A stretch of 64,000 nt of DNA from JAABVY01 sp964627935 (GCA_964627935.1 CAZVLB010000006.1:124001-188000), one strand, 5' to 3'; positions 1-8,894 are shown, counted from the first letter of the stretch. The notes: generated from the letters alone by a model not told the origin. A program made the numbers and translations.

Positions 1-1181
1 CTTCTTTGCTCAGATAGTATGATCTGGTTCAGGGCCGTTATCATGGCGCTGTCGACTTTTTCTGACGGTCTGACATGTCTTGTCAGTTTGCGCTGTTTAA
101 CCTGCTTCATCAGCGCCTGCGCTTTCTGCACACGGGTCATGCTCTGGCTGATGAAGGCCGGTGTAATTTCCTGAACCGGCTTGCCGATCTCCTCGGCCTG
201 CTCGACCATTTCCTCGGCAAACTCCGGGCTGCCCAAAATCTGCATCGGAGCGCCATAGACCGGTTTGCGACCAATATCCGGGGCAGATGTCACACCGACT
301 CTTCTTGTGGGCGTAAAGAAGCCCATAGTCGTAGTTTGTCCCGCTGATGATACCGGCTGAGTCAGATCGCGCGTGATATAATCAGCCGCCTGCTCAGGTT
401 CAAGCTCAACGGTCTCGGGCTGCGAAACTGTAAGCCTGCGTTCTGCCCGCTCAGGAATTGGCATATCCGCAAAATAATCTACCTGCGACAGCACGGTCCT
501 GCGCATCGAGGTCCATCCGCCCTTGCGGGACAGATACACGAAATTGCCTTCATAGATAAAGAACTGCGATGGTCCGGCCTGCGATATCTGCGCCGGCATA
601 TATTTGGCTGTTATAGCCTCTATATAGCTTTCGAATGCAGAAGCCCTCGTGATGAAACTCGATAGCTTTAAGCCAAAATCAGCCGGCTTGATAAAGCTCA
701 TCCGGCTTTCATCTACAGCCTTCATGCGGGATTCATCACGGCGCTTAATTACATCTTTGGCGAATTCCAGAGAGCCGAAAGTCAGTTCATCCGGTCCAAC
801 TGATTCGGGAATTTCTTCAACAGGCCCGTCTGCCGGTTCTATTTGCTCGCCGAACAATTTCTGGACATCGAATAAAATGTATGGATATTCATCTTTTAAG
901 GCACTCGGTCCAAATGTCAGCTTGCCGTCCAGATCGATTTCATAGGCCTTTTTAAAATCCAGCCTGAAATTAAACTTATCGGCCGGTATACCGGTGGCGA
1001 ATTCTGCAAGCTGAGCATAATGATCACGGATCTGGTCTTCCTGCTCCTTCAGGCGCTGACCCTCACGCAGGGCCGTCAGGGTAGTTCGATCAGGAAGCGA
1101 ATTGAACAGCTCCTTCCGGGCCTTATGGGCATGCAGCCTTTCCTGAAGCTCCTGCAGCTTTTTTATCCAGAAACGATCCAT
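1..1181 (-). CDS. Unknown protein coupled to tail tube gene (partial, runs off left edge)
   Basis: An open frame of 393 codons begins at ATG 1181 and continues to the window edge without a stop. Its ATG overlaps the TAA stop of the upstream tail-tube gene (TAATG), so the two are probably translationally coupled and it belongs to the injection-system operon. The N-terminus (MDRFWIKKLQELQERLHAHK) is a charged, probably helical segment. No signal peptide or membrane segment is visible. The later part is rich in Ala, Gln and Glu and contains two short stretches starting DESRMKAV and DESRMSFI. I do not recognise a family. Its position next to a tube gene suggests a structural or assembly role, but that is inference only. 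Confidence 0.75.
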   Translation of the reverse strand, partial: MDRFWIKKLQELQERLHAHKARKELFNSLPDRTTLTALREGQRLKEQEDQIRDHYAQLAEFATGIPADKFNFRLDFKKAYEIDLDGKLTFGPSALKDEYPYILFDVQKLFGEQIEPADGPVEEIPESVGPDELTFGSLEFAKDVIKRRDESRMKAVDESRMSFIKPADFGLKLSSFITRASAFESYIEAITAKYMPAQISQAGPSQFFIYEGNFVYLSRKGGWTSMRRTVLSQVDYFADMPIPERAERRLTVSQPETVELEPEQAADYITRDLTQPVSSAGQTTTMGFFTPTRRVGVTSAPDIGRKPVYGAPMQILGSPEFAEEMVEQAEEIGKPVQEITPAFISQSMTRVQKAQALMKQVKQRKLTRHVRPSEKVDSAMITALNQIILSEQR

Positions 1182-1624
1182 TATTCGCCTACCACCTCGA
1201 TACCTTCATGTGCTATAGACAATGTCTCGATCATGACTTCGTTCTTCTTCGAATCCATCTGCGGCACTTTCCATTTAACCGGCCAGGCTCTCTGGAAATT
1301 CCATCTTTTGATCTCATTGCCGGCATCATCGAGAAGTATAATAGAACCGGATTTGCGTTCGACCACTTCATTCAATTCGATCGAATCACTTAACCATTTA
1401 AACAGTGAATCGCTGTCGATATATCCGCGTTCGAGCACAATTTCGCTCTGCAATGCGCGGCCGGGGAATTTATGCGTAAATGTATTCTCTCCGCCCTCAT
1501 GATACTCGACTATCTCACGCTTGACCTCGAGGCCTGTTACACGCGTAAAATGCGCCTCGGCAATGCCGTCGATTTCGACTTTGAAATTAAGAGAGAGCCT
1601 GTGATCAAGCCTGTCTATCGGCAT
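1181..1624 (-). CDS. Contractile tail tube protein (gp19/Pvc1-like), copy 1
   Basis: This 147-residue protein has the usual length and motifs of the T4 gp19-like phage tail tube family found in extracellular contractile injection systems. Visible features are the N-terminal 'NFKVEIDG' strand, 'VTGLEVKREIVEYHEG', the 'HKFPGR' turn, 'ERGYID', 'RKSGSIILLDDAGNEIKRW' and the 'AWPVKWKVP' region near the C-terminus. Tube proteins of this kind stack as hexamers into the inner tube that is driven into the target. The gene lies 3 bases downstream of a sheath gene and overlaps the next gene by one base. A second tube copy with the same motif order is at 6341-6775. Confidence 0.93.
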   Translation of the reverse strand: MPIDRLDHRLSLNFKVEIDGIAEAHFTRVTGLEVKREIVEYHEGGENTFTHKFPGRALQSEIVLERGYIDSDSLFKWLSDSIELNEVVERKSGSIILLDDAGNEIKRWNFQRAWPVKWKVPQMDSKKNEVMIETLSIAHEGIEVVGE

Positions 1625-1627
1625 AAA

Positions 1628-3376
1628 TTACTCTTCCTGCGTCTCCATAGTTTTCTGTGCAACCCTGACGATGATAAACTCTGCCGGTCGCACTATTGCG
1701 ATACCGACCTCGATAATAAGCTCACCACGGTCGCGTACATCGGAGGGATTATTCTCCTCATCAACTTTGATATAAAAAGCCTCGTCCACATTTTCCCCCT
1801 GAAGATACCCTTTTTTCCAGAGTCCCTTCAGGAAAAAATAAACCAGGCGCTTGACATTTTCCCACAGATCGGGCGAATTGGGCTCGAATGTTACCCATTG
1901 CGTGCCGCGTTCAATCGATTCGGCGATCATGCTGAACGTGCGCCGCACATTGATATATCTGAGAGCCGGATCAGAGGATAAGGTCCTCGCCCCCCAGACA
2001 CGAATGCCCCTGCCTGGGAATGTCAGAATGGTGTTGATGCCATCCGGATTCAAAAGCTCACAGTCCATCTGCGTGACCGGAACCGCCGTATCGACAATAC
2101 CCTCGATTTCCTTGTTGGCAAAGGAATGATGAGTCCCGCCCTGAATGTCCGACCGGGCCAGAAGACCGGCAATATAGCCGCTGGGGGGCACCGCTTTCAT
2201 TGGCAAAACCTCATCGGACTGATAAACCTTGGCCTTCAACCAGGGATAGCTAAGGGCGACATAGGCCGAATCATAATCCTCGCGCCAGATTTGTATATCC
2301 TTAATATCGAGATTGGGCGGCGGATCGACCAAAAGGAACTGATAGCGGGCATTTTCGACATAATCGATCGCCGCACGAATTACCGCGGCAACCCCCGCCT
2401 TGCCCCCGAAACGGCTGTTATCCTGATGAGTGTGTAAATCGGGAAAAGCCAGGATTCTTCCTTCCTCCAGTTCATCAAGCAGAGCCATACCGACTCTTTC
2501 ACCCGATTTTCTGGAAAGCCCGATATAATCATCAGGAATAATAGTCGCCGAACCATCCACGCCCCCGCTCAAACTTGCTTTTGAGGGCTTTGGCAGGGCA
2601 TATTCATCACCTGGTATACTTTCAATCCTGACCAGTTGCGAGTTGCTGTTTATATATTCAATTATTGATCTCTTTGATTCAGCACCGGGTGAAAGATCAT
2701 CAAAACGCTCATCCTGATCGCCGCATTTAACCAGCACTTCGTAGCGCATGGCCTCGACACGGCTTCTTTCGCCGCGCGGATATGATTTCTCAAGCAAACC
2801 CTTATCGAAGTACAGATACTGGCCCTTCACTGATCCGACTTCGACATATTCGGTATTTGCCCCCGAGGAGACTTTGACCACATCGCCCTTTGAGAATTTA
2901 CGTGGATTTGCGATTTTAATATTGTCGCCTGACGATGCCGGCATGGCTGCGAGATAGGATTCAGTTTTGCGCAGTGATGGTTTGATTTCGAAAATTATGC
3001 TGTTGCCCCAGGTTCCCCCTGATGCAGCCATTACATTATAAACAGGCTTATTGCGGGAATCCTTGATCTGTCCCCTGGCCTCACGGATAACTTCCTCATT
3101 GCCGCGTCTGTGTGTATGCGCTATGCGAACTATATAGCATTCCCGCCCACCATTGAGAAAGAATCCATAGACTGCATAAGGCAGGTAACTCCCGGGAAGG
3201 AAATTGCCGAAACGGGTGCGAAATTCGCCGAATGATGTAACACGCAAGGCCCTGCCCAAGGGCCCGCGTTCGGTCATTCCGAAAAACACCGCGCTATCGG
3301 TTTTGATAATTTCGAGATATCGTTCACCCCGGCCTTCGGTTTCTATATGAACGCCGGGCGCATGGTATTGCGGCAT
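1628..3376 (-). CDS. Contractile tail sheath protein, long form (copy 1)
   Basis: This 582-residue protein is a tail sheath subunit of a contractile injection system. The N-terminus 'MPQYHAPGVHIE' is the usual sheath start. It is followed by 'FFGMTERGPLGRALRVTSFGEF' (shown in part) and 'YAVYGFFLNGGRECYIVRI'. The conserved C-terminal half contains 'GYIAGLLARSD', 'NPDGINTI', 'GRGIRVWGARTLSSD', 'RYINVRRTF', 'ESIERGTQWVTFEPN' and 'GIAIVRPAEFII'. Residues about 105-310 form a large middle domain that the second, shorter sheath in this window lacks. This is probably the outward-facing domain of the sheath. The gene is followed directly by a tube gene. The spacing to the upstream exported-protein gene is about 36 bases. 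Confidence 0.95.
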   Translation of the reverse strand: MPQYHAPGVHIETEGRGERYLEIIKTDSAVFFGMTERGPLGRALRVTSFGEFRTRFGNFLPGSYLPYAVYGFFLNGGRECYIVRIAHTHRRGNEEVIREARGQIKDSRNKPVYNVMAASGGTWGNSIIFEIKPSLRKTESYLAAMPASSGDNIKIANPRKFSKGDVVKVSSGANTEYVEVGSVKGQYLYFDKGLLEKSYPRGERSRVEAMRYEVLVKCGDQDERFDDLSPGAESKRSIIEYINSNSQLVRIESIPGDEYALPKPSKASLSGGVDGSATIIPDDYIGLSRKSGERVGMALLDELEEGRILAFPDLHTHQDNSRFGGKAGVAAVIRAAIDYVENARYQFLLVDPPPNLDIKDIQIWREDYDSAYVALSYPWLKAKVYQSDEVLPMKAVPPSGYIAGLLARSDIQGGTHHSFANKEIEGIVDTAVPVTQMDCELLNPDGINTILTFPGRGIRVWGARTLSSDPALRYINVRRTFSMIAESIERGTQWVTFEPNSPDLWENVKRLVYFFLKGLWKKGYLQGENVDEAFYIKVDEENNPSDVRDRGELIIEVGIAIVRPAEFIIVRVAQKTMETQEE

Positions 3377-3412
3377 GTAATCTTCCCTGATTCCTTCCCT
3401 GTTTATACTAAG

Positions 3413-4360
3413 CTAAAAGGTCTCCTCATCGATATCATCAAGCTTCTCGAGAAGCTCTTTTAGATTAAAATTCTCTACCGAAAAGTCCTTCGGTACCTCA
3501 ACAACATTTTGGGTTATTGGATCGAATGAGATATCCACCAGAACGGAGGTAAAGCTGACATTAAAAGCCATCGAGGGCACATCCTGGCCGGGTGACCAGA
3601 TCTCCAGGTTGATCAGGAACTCGGTTTCGACATTGATATATCTATATATATCCTGATATGCCGTCAGGATATCCGGGCTCAATCCAACCATGGCCAACAT
3701 GCGCTCAGCAGCGTTTTGCAATTCCGGCGTAAAAAACCGGTTATAAAGTCTATCAATATTTGCCCGGTACTCACTATAATTTTTAATATCATCAGTGAGC
3801 CATGAGGTCCCTTCCAAATTGAACCTGACCGCACCCGGCATGGTACCCGCGGGCATGTTAAACTCACCCTCAACGTTGAATTCATACTCCTGGCACTGAT
3901 AACCGGAAACTTCCTGCTCCACTCCGCTGAAGCCCATCTTGAATCCCGTGATCGCCAGGTACTTGTCGATCGAATCTTTTATCATTCCCGACATCTGGTC
4001 CAGGCTGTCCAGCATAAGATCGATAAAATCACTTTTTAAAAGCGAATCCAGGCCCTCCAGGTCGACATACATACAGGCCGAATCCATCCAGTCACAGTAT
4101 GTCATCATCTCGCTTTCCATGTCATATGCCATCATCGTCTTGGCATTGATCATGGTATCCATTACGCCGATTTTCATATTGCTGCCCGAGAAGAAACCCC
4201 TCTCGCTGACGCCATAGGTTTGATCCATCTCAAAGGCAGTAATAAAGGGTATCCCGGAAAGGGATGATTTCATTTCGACCGTCACATCGGCCGATAGGCT
4301 GGAGCTCAGCATTATTGCCATAACGGCAATGATAGTTAAAAATCTCTTAGCATTCGCCAT
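3413..4360 (-). CDS. Exported DUF4412-like protein, family member F
   Basis: I place the start at ATG 4360 because it gives a textbook signal peptide (MANAKRFLTIIAVMAIMLSS then SLSADV). An in-frame GTG at 4411, overlapping the upstream stop, is the alternative. The mature protein is about 290 residues with several Met/Asp-rich stretches and no membrane segment. It carries the two marks shared by six proteins in this operon: a mid-protein 'EGTSWLTDDIKNYSEY' (G-x-x-W motif) and a C-terminal 'VPKDF'. The fold may be LolA-like, as proposed for DUF4412-type proteins, but I infer this only from general resemblance. It sits between an exported paralogue and a sheath gene. The function is unknown. 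Confidence 0.8.
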   Translation of the reverse strand: MANAKRFLTIIAVMAIMLSSSLSADVTVEMKSSLSGIPFITAFEMDQTYGVSERGFFSGSNMKIGVMDTMINAKTMMAYDMESEMMTYCDWMDSACMYVDLEGLDSLLKSDFIDLMLDSLDQMSGMIKDSIDKYLAITGFKMGFSGVEQEVSGYQCQEYEFNVEGEFNMPAGTMPGAVRFNLEGTSWLTDDIKNYSEYRANIDRLYNRFFTPELQNAAERMLAMVGLSPDILTAYQDIYRYINVETEFLINLEIWSPGQDVPSMAFNVSFTSVLVDISFDPITQNVVEVPKDFSVENFNLKELLEKLDDIDEETF

Positions 4361-4407
4361 CTCATTCACACCTTCGTAATAGTTTGATTTATTGAATTGA
4401 TCTAATT

Positions 4408-5319
4408 TCACTCCATTCCGGGAATCTCAATATCATAACGGGGCCCCAGGGCGTTTTCGACTTTGCTGTAACCCTCGGGCACGGCATAGACGGAATCATC
4501 TATATCCTCATCAAAAACCCCAAGCAACTTATACGCTAAATCTATGTTAAAGGTTATGCCTAAATTATCCTGCTTGCTGCAGAGACTCTCCAAATTCGCT
4601 CCCATCTGCAAACTTATCCTGGTTTCTCCACTGACCCCCAGAGAATTCTGATACTGCTCGACTTGATTCGCAATGCTGCCGGAAAATCCGAATCTGCTCA
4701 TGACAATGCTATTCGCCGGGGAATAAATACCGGTAACCGAAGCTGGCAGGCTGTGAATAATCTGCATGGCATTCCGGTAGATCTCATTTTCTTCAAAGTC
4801 ATCGCATATCCAATGAAAGCCTCTGGCTCGACAACGAAAGGCCACAGGAATCTCCTGCCCCTGCGGGGCTTCCTGCAGACAACAGAAGTCCAGCATTGCT
4901 TCTATCTTATATGCCCGCAGGCCCTGGAACATGCTGTCCTGATCGGCTTTATACAGATCACTCGACACGATCCTGGAATCTTCAATTGAACCATCTTTTT
5001 CAGCAGATGCATTAATCATGGAATCTATCTGTGCTCTGTCATAAACACTATACTCTTCATCTTCATGGTTGATAACCATGACCCGATCCATGTTGCCGTC
5101 ATAAACCAGTTGACGGTATGCGTAAGACTGAGAGGAATCGTAGACAGCCACAAGGTTATCCTTAATATAAATCGTCTCCTGGCTGTGATTGATTCCCGTC
5201 ATAACTGAGGCGAATTCCACGCTTTTCCTGACTGTCAGATCAGCATGAAGGCCGGTACTCATGAGAAGCATGAGCACCGCCATCATACCGCAAATATTTT
5301 TCACAGCTATCTCCCGCAA
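4408..5319 (-). CDS. Exported DUF4412-like protein, family member E
   Basis: This 303-residue protein begins with a Sec signal peptide (MREIAVKNICGMMAVLMLLM then STGLHADL). It has 'EDEEYSVYDRAQ', then 'RGFHWICDDFEENEIYRN' (the G-x-x-W motif of the family), and 'VPEGYSKVE' near the end. Two adjacent cysteines in 'LDFCCLQEAPQG' and others ('FRCRARG', 'ICDD', 'LCSKQ') could form disulphides after export. It follows member D by 25 bases and overlaps or precedes member F, so three paralogues stand in tandem between the two sheath/tube pairs. The role is unknown. The placement suggests export-linked support of the injection system rather than housekeeping. Confidence 0.8.
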   Translation of the reverse strand: MREIAVKNICGMMAVLMLLMSTGLHADLTVRKSVEFASVMTGINHSQETIYIKDNLVAVYDSSQSYAYRQLVYDGNMDRVMVINHEDEEYSVYDRAQIDSMINASAEKDGSIEDSRIVSSDLYKADQDSMFQGLRAYKIEAMLDFCCLQEAPQGQEIPVAFRCRARGFHWICDDFEENEIYRNAMQIIHSLPASVTGIYSPANSIVMSRFGFSGSIANQVEQYQNSLGVSGETRISLQMGANLESLCSKQDNLGITFNIDLAYKLLGVFDEDIDDSVYAVPEGYSKVENALGPRYDIEIPGME

Positions 5320-5344
5320 TCTGCCGATCCTTACGGAAACGGTA

Positions 5345-6262
5345 TTACTGTGCCATTCCCGGGAAACCCATACCCCCTGACGGGAGACTCACTTCTTCGG
5401 TCTCCGTGAATCCTTCCGGCACATCGAATTCCGCGGCAGGAATCTCGGCATTGGAGGTTTCCTCCAACGTCGTGACCATCTTCATATTCATGGACATACC
5501 GGGCATATCCTTGGCCATACCGGGCATTTCCATATTCATGCTGATATCGATCTGGCCTTCCAGGAGCACGTAGCCTGCCAGTTTCATCGCCTCCGCCATC
5601 TTGGCCTCGCTGACTCCCAGGGCCTCCAAAAACGGCTTCATGGCTGCGATACCTGTCTGGCCCCCGCCCATCATGCTCTCGGCCATTGCTTCGGCAAACT
5701 TCTTGTAGGTGTCGGCATCCTTAAAATCCTGTGTCATCCACTGGCTGCCGCTCATTTTCATCTTGGCCGGAATCGGCTCGGGGCCCTGCATATTTATGGC
5801 CATGGCCATATCCATGATCATTTTGACCTCGGAGGCCTTCATGCCCTGGATCTCCTTGGTGTTTCCGGTCATTCCAAAATCAAATTCATTCAGCGTCATC
5901 ATCTCTTTCAGGCTGTCCATGGCCTCTTTTATCTCTTTGCCCATTTTCTTCTCGGCCTCAGCCATATCGACTACCGAATAGGTCTTGTCATTATAATTGA
6001 TGACCACCATTTCCTTGCCCTCATTGCGGACAATCACCTTGTTTTTCATGCCGGTCTGCTGACCCATCATGCCGCCGCTCATATCGGTCAAAAAGGCAAC
6101 CTGACCCGGCTTGATCAGATATGTGGTGTTGGTGGTTGAGGACATTCCCATCATGCCGCTCATCTCAGTCTTTGTTTTTACCGTAAAATCCGCAGCCGCA
6201 ACCGCAGCCAGAATAGACACCATTATCACAGCCGACAGAAAAATCTTCATTACCTTGCTCAT
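5345..6262 (-). CDS. Exported DUF4412-like protein, family member D (Met-rich)
   Basis: This 305-residue protein has a clear signal peptide (MSKVMKIFLSAVIMVSILAA then VAAADF). It is the member that most resembles the DUF4412 family: 'KVIVRNEGKEMVVINYNDKT' followed by 'YSVVDMAEAEKKMG', then 'SGSQWMTQDFKDADTYKKF' (G-x-x-W motif) and 'VPEGFTETEE'. It is unusually rich in Met and Gly (for example 'MSGMMGMSS', 'GMSMNMKM'). Methionine clusters of this type can bind copper or silver, but that is only a possibility here. It starts 79 bases after the tube gene copy 2 and leads the D-E-F trio. Confidence 0.83.
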   Translation of the reverse strand: MSKVMKIFLSAVIMVSILAAVAAADFTVKTKTEMSGMMGMSSTTNTTYLIKPGQVAFLTDMSGGMMGQQTGMKNKVIVRNEGKEMVVINYNDKTYSVVDMAEAEKKMGKEIKEAMDSLKEMMTLNEFDFGMTGNTKEIQGMKASEVKMIMDMAMAINMQGPEPIPAKMKMSGSQWMTQDFKDADTYKKFAEAMAESMMGGGQTGIAAMKPFLEALGVSEAKMAEAMKLAGYVLLEGQIDISMNMEMPGMAKDMPGMSMNMKMVTTLEETSNAEIPAAEFDVPEGFTETEEVSLPSGGMGFPGMAQ

Positions 6263-6340
6263 CGCTCAGTCTCCTTAAAATTAACAAATGATATCTCCGG
6301 CCCCCGATAACAGGCGGGGGCCGGAGAGAAATAAGCTCAT

Positions 6341-6775
6341 TTAGGCGCGCTCGATACGCTCAACCGCCAGCTCGATTTCCTCAACGGCAGTCGTGGATAC
6401 ACGACCATCGAGGTCAAAACCGCGCCATTTGCAGGGCCAGGCCTCAAAGAAATTGTAGCGCATAATCTCGGTGCCGGCATCATCATTAACGATAATGCTG
6501 CCGCTCTTGCGATCGGAATTACCTTCCATAATCGACTTGCGCCAGAGCCATAGCTCCTCGGTATTTACATATCCGCGCTTGAGAATGATATTGCTGTAGC
6601 GTGTCTGACCGGGACGCTTGCGCAAGGTCAGATCGTCGCCATCCTGATATTCGATCACTTCGGTCTCGGAATCGAGTCCGTCAACAGCCTTAAAAGCAGC
6701 CTGGGTAACGCCGTCGATCTCGACCTTAAAGTTATATGCACCGATGTGATCATGACTTCTTCTATTTGGCATCAT
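6341..6775 (-). CDS. Contractile tail tube protein (gp19/Pvc-like), copy 2
   Basis: This is a 144-residue tail tube subunit with the same motif order as the copy at 1181-1624: 'YNFKVEIDGVTQAAFKAVDG', 'VIEYQDGDD', 'LRKRPGQTRYSNI', 'LKRGYV', 'RKSGSIIVNDDAGTEIMRYN' and 'AWPCKWRGFDLDG', ending 'VEEIELAVERIERA'. The latter ending is typical of this family. Two tube-type proteins are normal in PVC-like systems, where one is the main tube and the other tube-initiating. It starts 39 bases after the short sheath gene, so this sheath/tube pair is probably the main tail body. Confidence 0.94.
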   Translation of the reverse strand: MMPNRRSHDHIGAYNFKVEIDGVTQAAFKAVDGLDSETEVIEYQDGDDLTLRKRPGQTRYSNIILKRGYVNTEELWLWRKSIMEGNSDRKSGSIIVNDDAGTEIMRYNFFEAWPCKWRGFDLDGRVSTTAVEEIELAVERIERA

Positions 6776-6814
6776 TTCCTCCTGTATGACAAGAAAATGT
6801 TTTCATACTTAAGA

Positions 6815-8089
6815 TTACTCATTAACCGAAGATCCGGACTGCCACTGAGAAATCCGGAAGATCACAAACTCGGCCGGCTTGACCGGTGCAATACCGATTT
6901 CGATTACCACCATACCCGCATCGACCACCTCGGGTGGATTGGTCTCTTCATCGCATTTGACATAGAACGCTTCCTCGGGAGTTTTGCCGAACAGCGCGCC
7001 GTCATTATAGACACGCAGCAGGAAAGCAGTGATGTTGCGTACTATGCGTTTCCAGAGGGTATGATCATTGGGCTCGAAAACAACCCACTGGGTACCCTGC
7101 TTGATCGACTCCTCAACCATGATAAAGAGCCTGCGCACATTGATATAGCGCCAGGACGGATCGGAGGATACCGTACGGGCACCCCAGACACGGATTCCGC
7201 GATCCTTGAAATAGCGGATACAGTTGATGCCACGCGGATTGAGAATGTCCTGCTCGCCCTTGGAAATCGTATACTTTAGGCCCAAGGCACCGCGCACAAC
7301 TTCATTGGCGGGAGCCTTATGCACGCCGCGCGTATTGTCGGAGCGGGAGTAAATACCGGTCATATGCCCCGAGGGTGGCATAAAAACACTCTTGTCCTTG
7401 GCAGGATCATAGACTTCGATCCACGGGAAATAGAAAGCCGCATACTGGGAATCGCGGGGCTTTTTAATTTTGTCCACCCCACCCTTCTCGATTGTTTCCT
7501 CCGAATCAAGAATGGCAAAGCGATTCATCTTCTCACAATGCGAAATAACCGCATCCTGGATGGCCGGATCGGTCATACCTGGAGCAGCCACGATCGCAAT
7601 CTCATCGATATCCTCGAATGTCACCAGACCGGTCTTGTTGCCCGGTCCGCCATCCTTACCCATAAACAGAGCCGGCGAGGGGCCGCTCGAGGATGAACTG
7701 GATGATGAGCTCGAGGACGATGAGGGCGAGGATGATGATTTGTTCTTGTCATCTTCTTTCTTCCCGCCTGAACCGGATGATCCGGAGGAAGAAGAAGATG
7801 ATGATGGTGAGGCTGAGGCCCCGCCGTCCATACCTACGCTGGTAACGAAACAGCGTGAACCGCCATTATTGAAAAAGCCGTAAACGGCGTGAGCGAGATA
7901 GGGGCTGTCACCGAATTCACCGAAAGTGCGGGTGAACTGGCCCCAGTTGGTGATCAGGGTTGCCTCGTTTACCGGGCCCTTTTTGCATTGGCCGATAAAA
8001 CCGGCTGTAGATGTACCCACCGCCTCGAGCGGCTTCGACCCCTTATCAACCTCCTCAACATAAACACCCGGAGACAGATATTCCGGCAT
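6815..8089 (-). CDS. Contractile tail sheath protein, short form with poly-Ser insert (copy 2)
   Basis: This 424-residue sheath subunit starts 'MPEYLSPGVYVEEVDKG' and has the family blocks 'GFIGQCKKGPVNEATLITNW', 'YGFFNNGGSRCFVTSVG', 'GHMTGIYSRSD', 'NPRGINCI', 'DRGIRVWGARTVSSDPSWRY', 'INVRRLFIMVEESIKQGTQW' and 'GIAPVKPAEFVIF'. It lacks the large middle domain of the long sheath. In that place (residues about 91-137) it has a low-complexity Ser/Gly/Lys/Asp stretch. The short form resembles the main sheath subunits (Pvc2 type) of known systems. It lies 42 bases after the DUF4255 gene and is followed by the tube gene. Confidence 0.95.
   Translation of the reverse strand: MPEYLSPGVYVEEVDKGSKPLEAVGTSTAGFIGQCKKGPVNEATLITNWGQFTRTFGEFGDSPYLAHAVYGFFNNGGSRCFVTSVGMDGGASASPSSSSSSSGSSGSGGKKEDDKNKSSSSPSSSSSSSSSSSSSGPSPALFMGKDGGPGNKTGLVTFEDIDEIAIVAAPGMTDPAIQDAVISHCEKMNRFAILDSEETIEKGGVDKIKKPRDSQYAAFYFPWIEVYDPAKDKSVFMPPSGHMTGIYSRSDNTRGVHKAPANEVVRGALGLKYTISKGEQDILNPRGINCIRYFKDRGIRVWGARTVSSDPSWRYINVRRLFIMVEESIKQGTQWVVFEPNDHTLWKRIVRNITAFLLRVYNDGALFGKTPEEAFYVKCDEETNPPEVVDAGMVVIEIGIAPVKPAEFVIFRISQWQSGSSVNE
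7679..7819 (-). repeat. Low-complexity Ser-rich insert within the short sheath
   Basis: About 47 codons of the sheath gene encode mainly serine, with Gly, Pro and a charged core reading GGKKEDDKNK. The DNA uses mixed serine codons (TCA, TCC, TCG, AGC), so it is not a simple trinucleotide slippage tract. The segment falls where the outward-facing domain of longer sheaths would be, so it probably forms a flexible surface loop on the assembled sheath. Confidence 0.85.
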
Positions 8090-8131
8090 AGAAAACCTCC
8101 ATGTTTTGAAGCTATCCGTTTATATTTAACA

Positions 8132-8722
8132 TTATTCTTTTTGATGGATATCGAGCACGCGCTCCTCGACTCTGCGGAAACGCCGCTGACGTTCCGATTC
8201 CATATGCACTGTAACCTGGTAGAATGCTCCCGGCCGCATGGGCTCGCGCAGGGCCCTCCAGAAATTCAACTGCTCCTGCTGACTGATCGGCAGCATACGC
8301 ATACCGATTCTATCAGATGGATGCGATGTCAATTCCTTGAGGCTCTCGAGCTTGGTCAGATCCGGATTGTCATACAATGTCAGAATTCCACGTCCCAGTA
8401 TTCTCTGCTCGGTGTCGGGATCAGCCGCATAGGCACACAGAAGATACTGTAAATCCAATTTGATCGGCGCCTCGCGCAAAAACTCATACAGATTTCCGTC
8501 CTCATCCTTATCACGCACAGTATATGGATCACGATCCTTCAATTCCTGATTTTCATTGACACCATACAGGTAGAACAGGCAGCAGGGCATCTCCCCCGAC
8601 AGCTTTTCAGCGTTGGGCTGCCAGTTCAGACACTCCACCCCCTTGATCTTGTTTCGCTTAAAATCCTCCTTCAACAGATTAAGAACTGAGGAGGTTACTG
8701 TCTGGATAATATTGTAGTTCAT
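8132..8722 (-). CDS. DUF4255 (Pvc16-like) tail terminator/cap protein
   Basis: This 196-residue protein begins 'MNYNIIQTVTSSVLNLLKED' and contains 'PCCLFYLYGVNENQELKD', 'APIKLDLQYLLCAYAADPDT', 'EQRILGRGILTLYDNP' and 'FWRALREPMRPGAFYQVTVH'. These are characteristic of DUF4255, the family of Pvc16 in PVC/AFP-type systems, where it caps the tail end. The size is normal. The gene leads a DUF4255-sheath-tube cluster and has its own likely promoter (8792-8820) downstream of a terminator that ends the preceding transcript. Confidence 0.92.
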   Translation of the reverse strand: MNYNIIQTVTSSVLNLLKEDFKRNKIKGVECLNWQPNAEKLSGEMPCCLFYLYGVNENQELKDRDPYTVRDKDEDGNLYEFLREAPIKLDLQYLLCAYAADPDTEQRILGRGILTLYDNPDLTKLESLKELTSHPSDRIGMRMLPISQQEQLNFWRALREPMRPGAFYQVTVHMESERQRRFRRVEERVLDIHQKE

Positions 8723-8791
8723 CCCTGATAGAATGGGGTCCCAATTAAAAGTTATAGTCAGAAATGAATTGTCACCTGAAAATAATAAAGG

Positions 8792-8820
8792 ATTAGAATT
8801 GTATCAATAAAAAACATCAA
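8792..8820 (-). promoter_or_regulatory. Likely sigma-70-type promoter for the DUF4255-sheath-tube genes
   Basis: On the minus strand TTGATG (8820-8815) is followed after 17 bases by TCTAAT (8797-8792), which differs from TATAAT at one position. It lies about 70 bases upstream of the DUF4255 start. An overlapping alternative is TTGATA with TATTTT, also at 17 bases. It stands between a terminator and the first gene, which supports it. Confidence 0.42.
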
Positions 8821-8894
8821 AAAATTTTAAGGGCATCCTTACCCACAAATAGGTAATTAACACAGGCTGAAAAACCAATAAAATCGAGCAATCA

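Noticed and set aside
7470..7883. Plus-strand acidic frame opposite the poly-Ser sheath insert
   Set aside because: Asp/Glu-rich shadow of the Ser codons. The sheath motifs are on the other strand.
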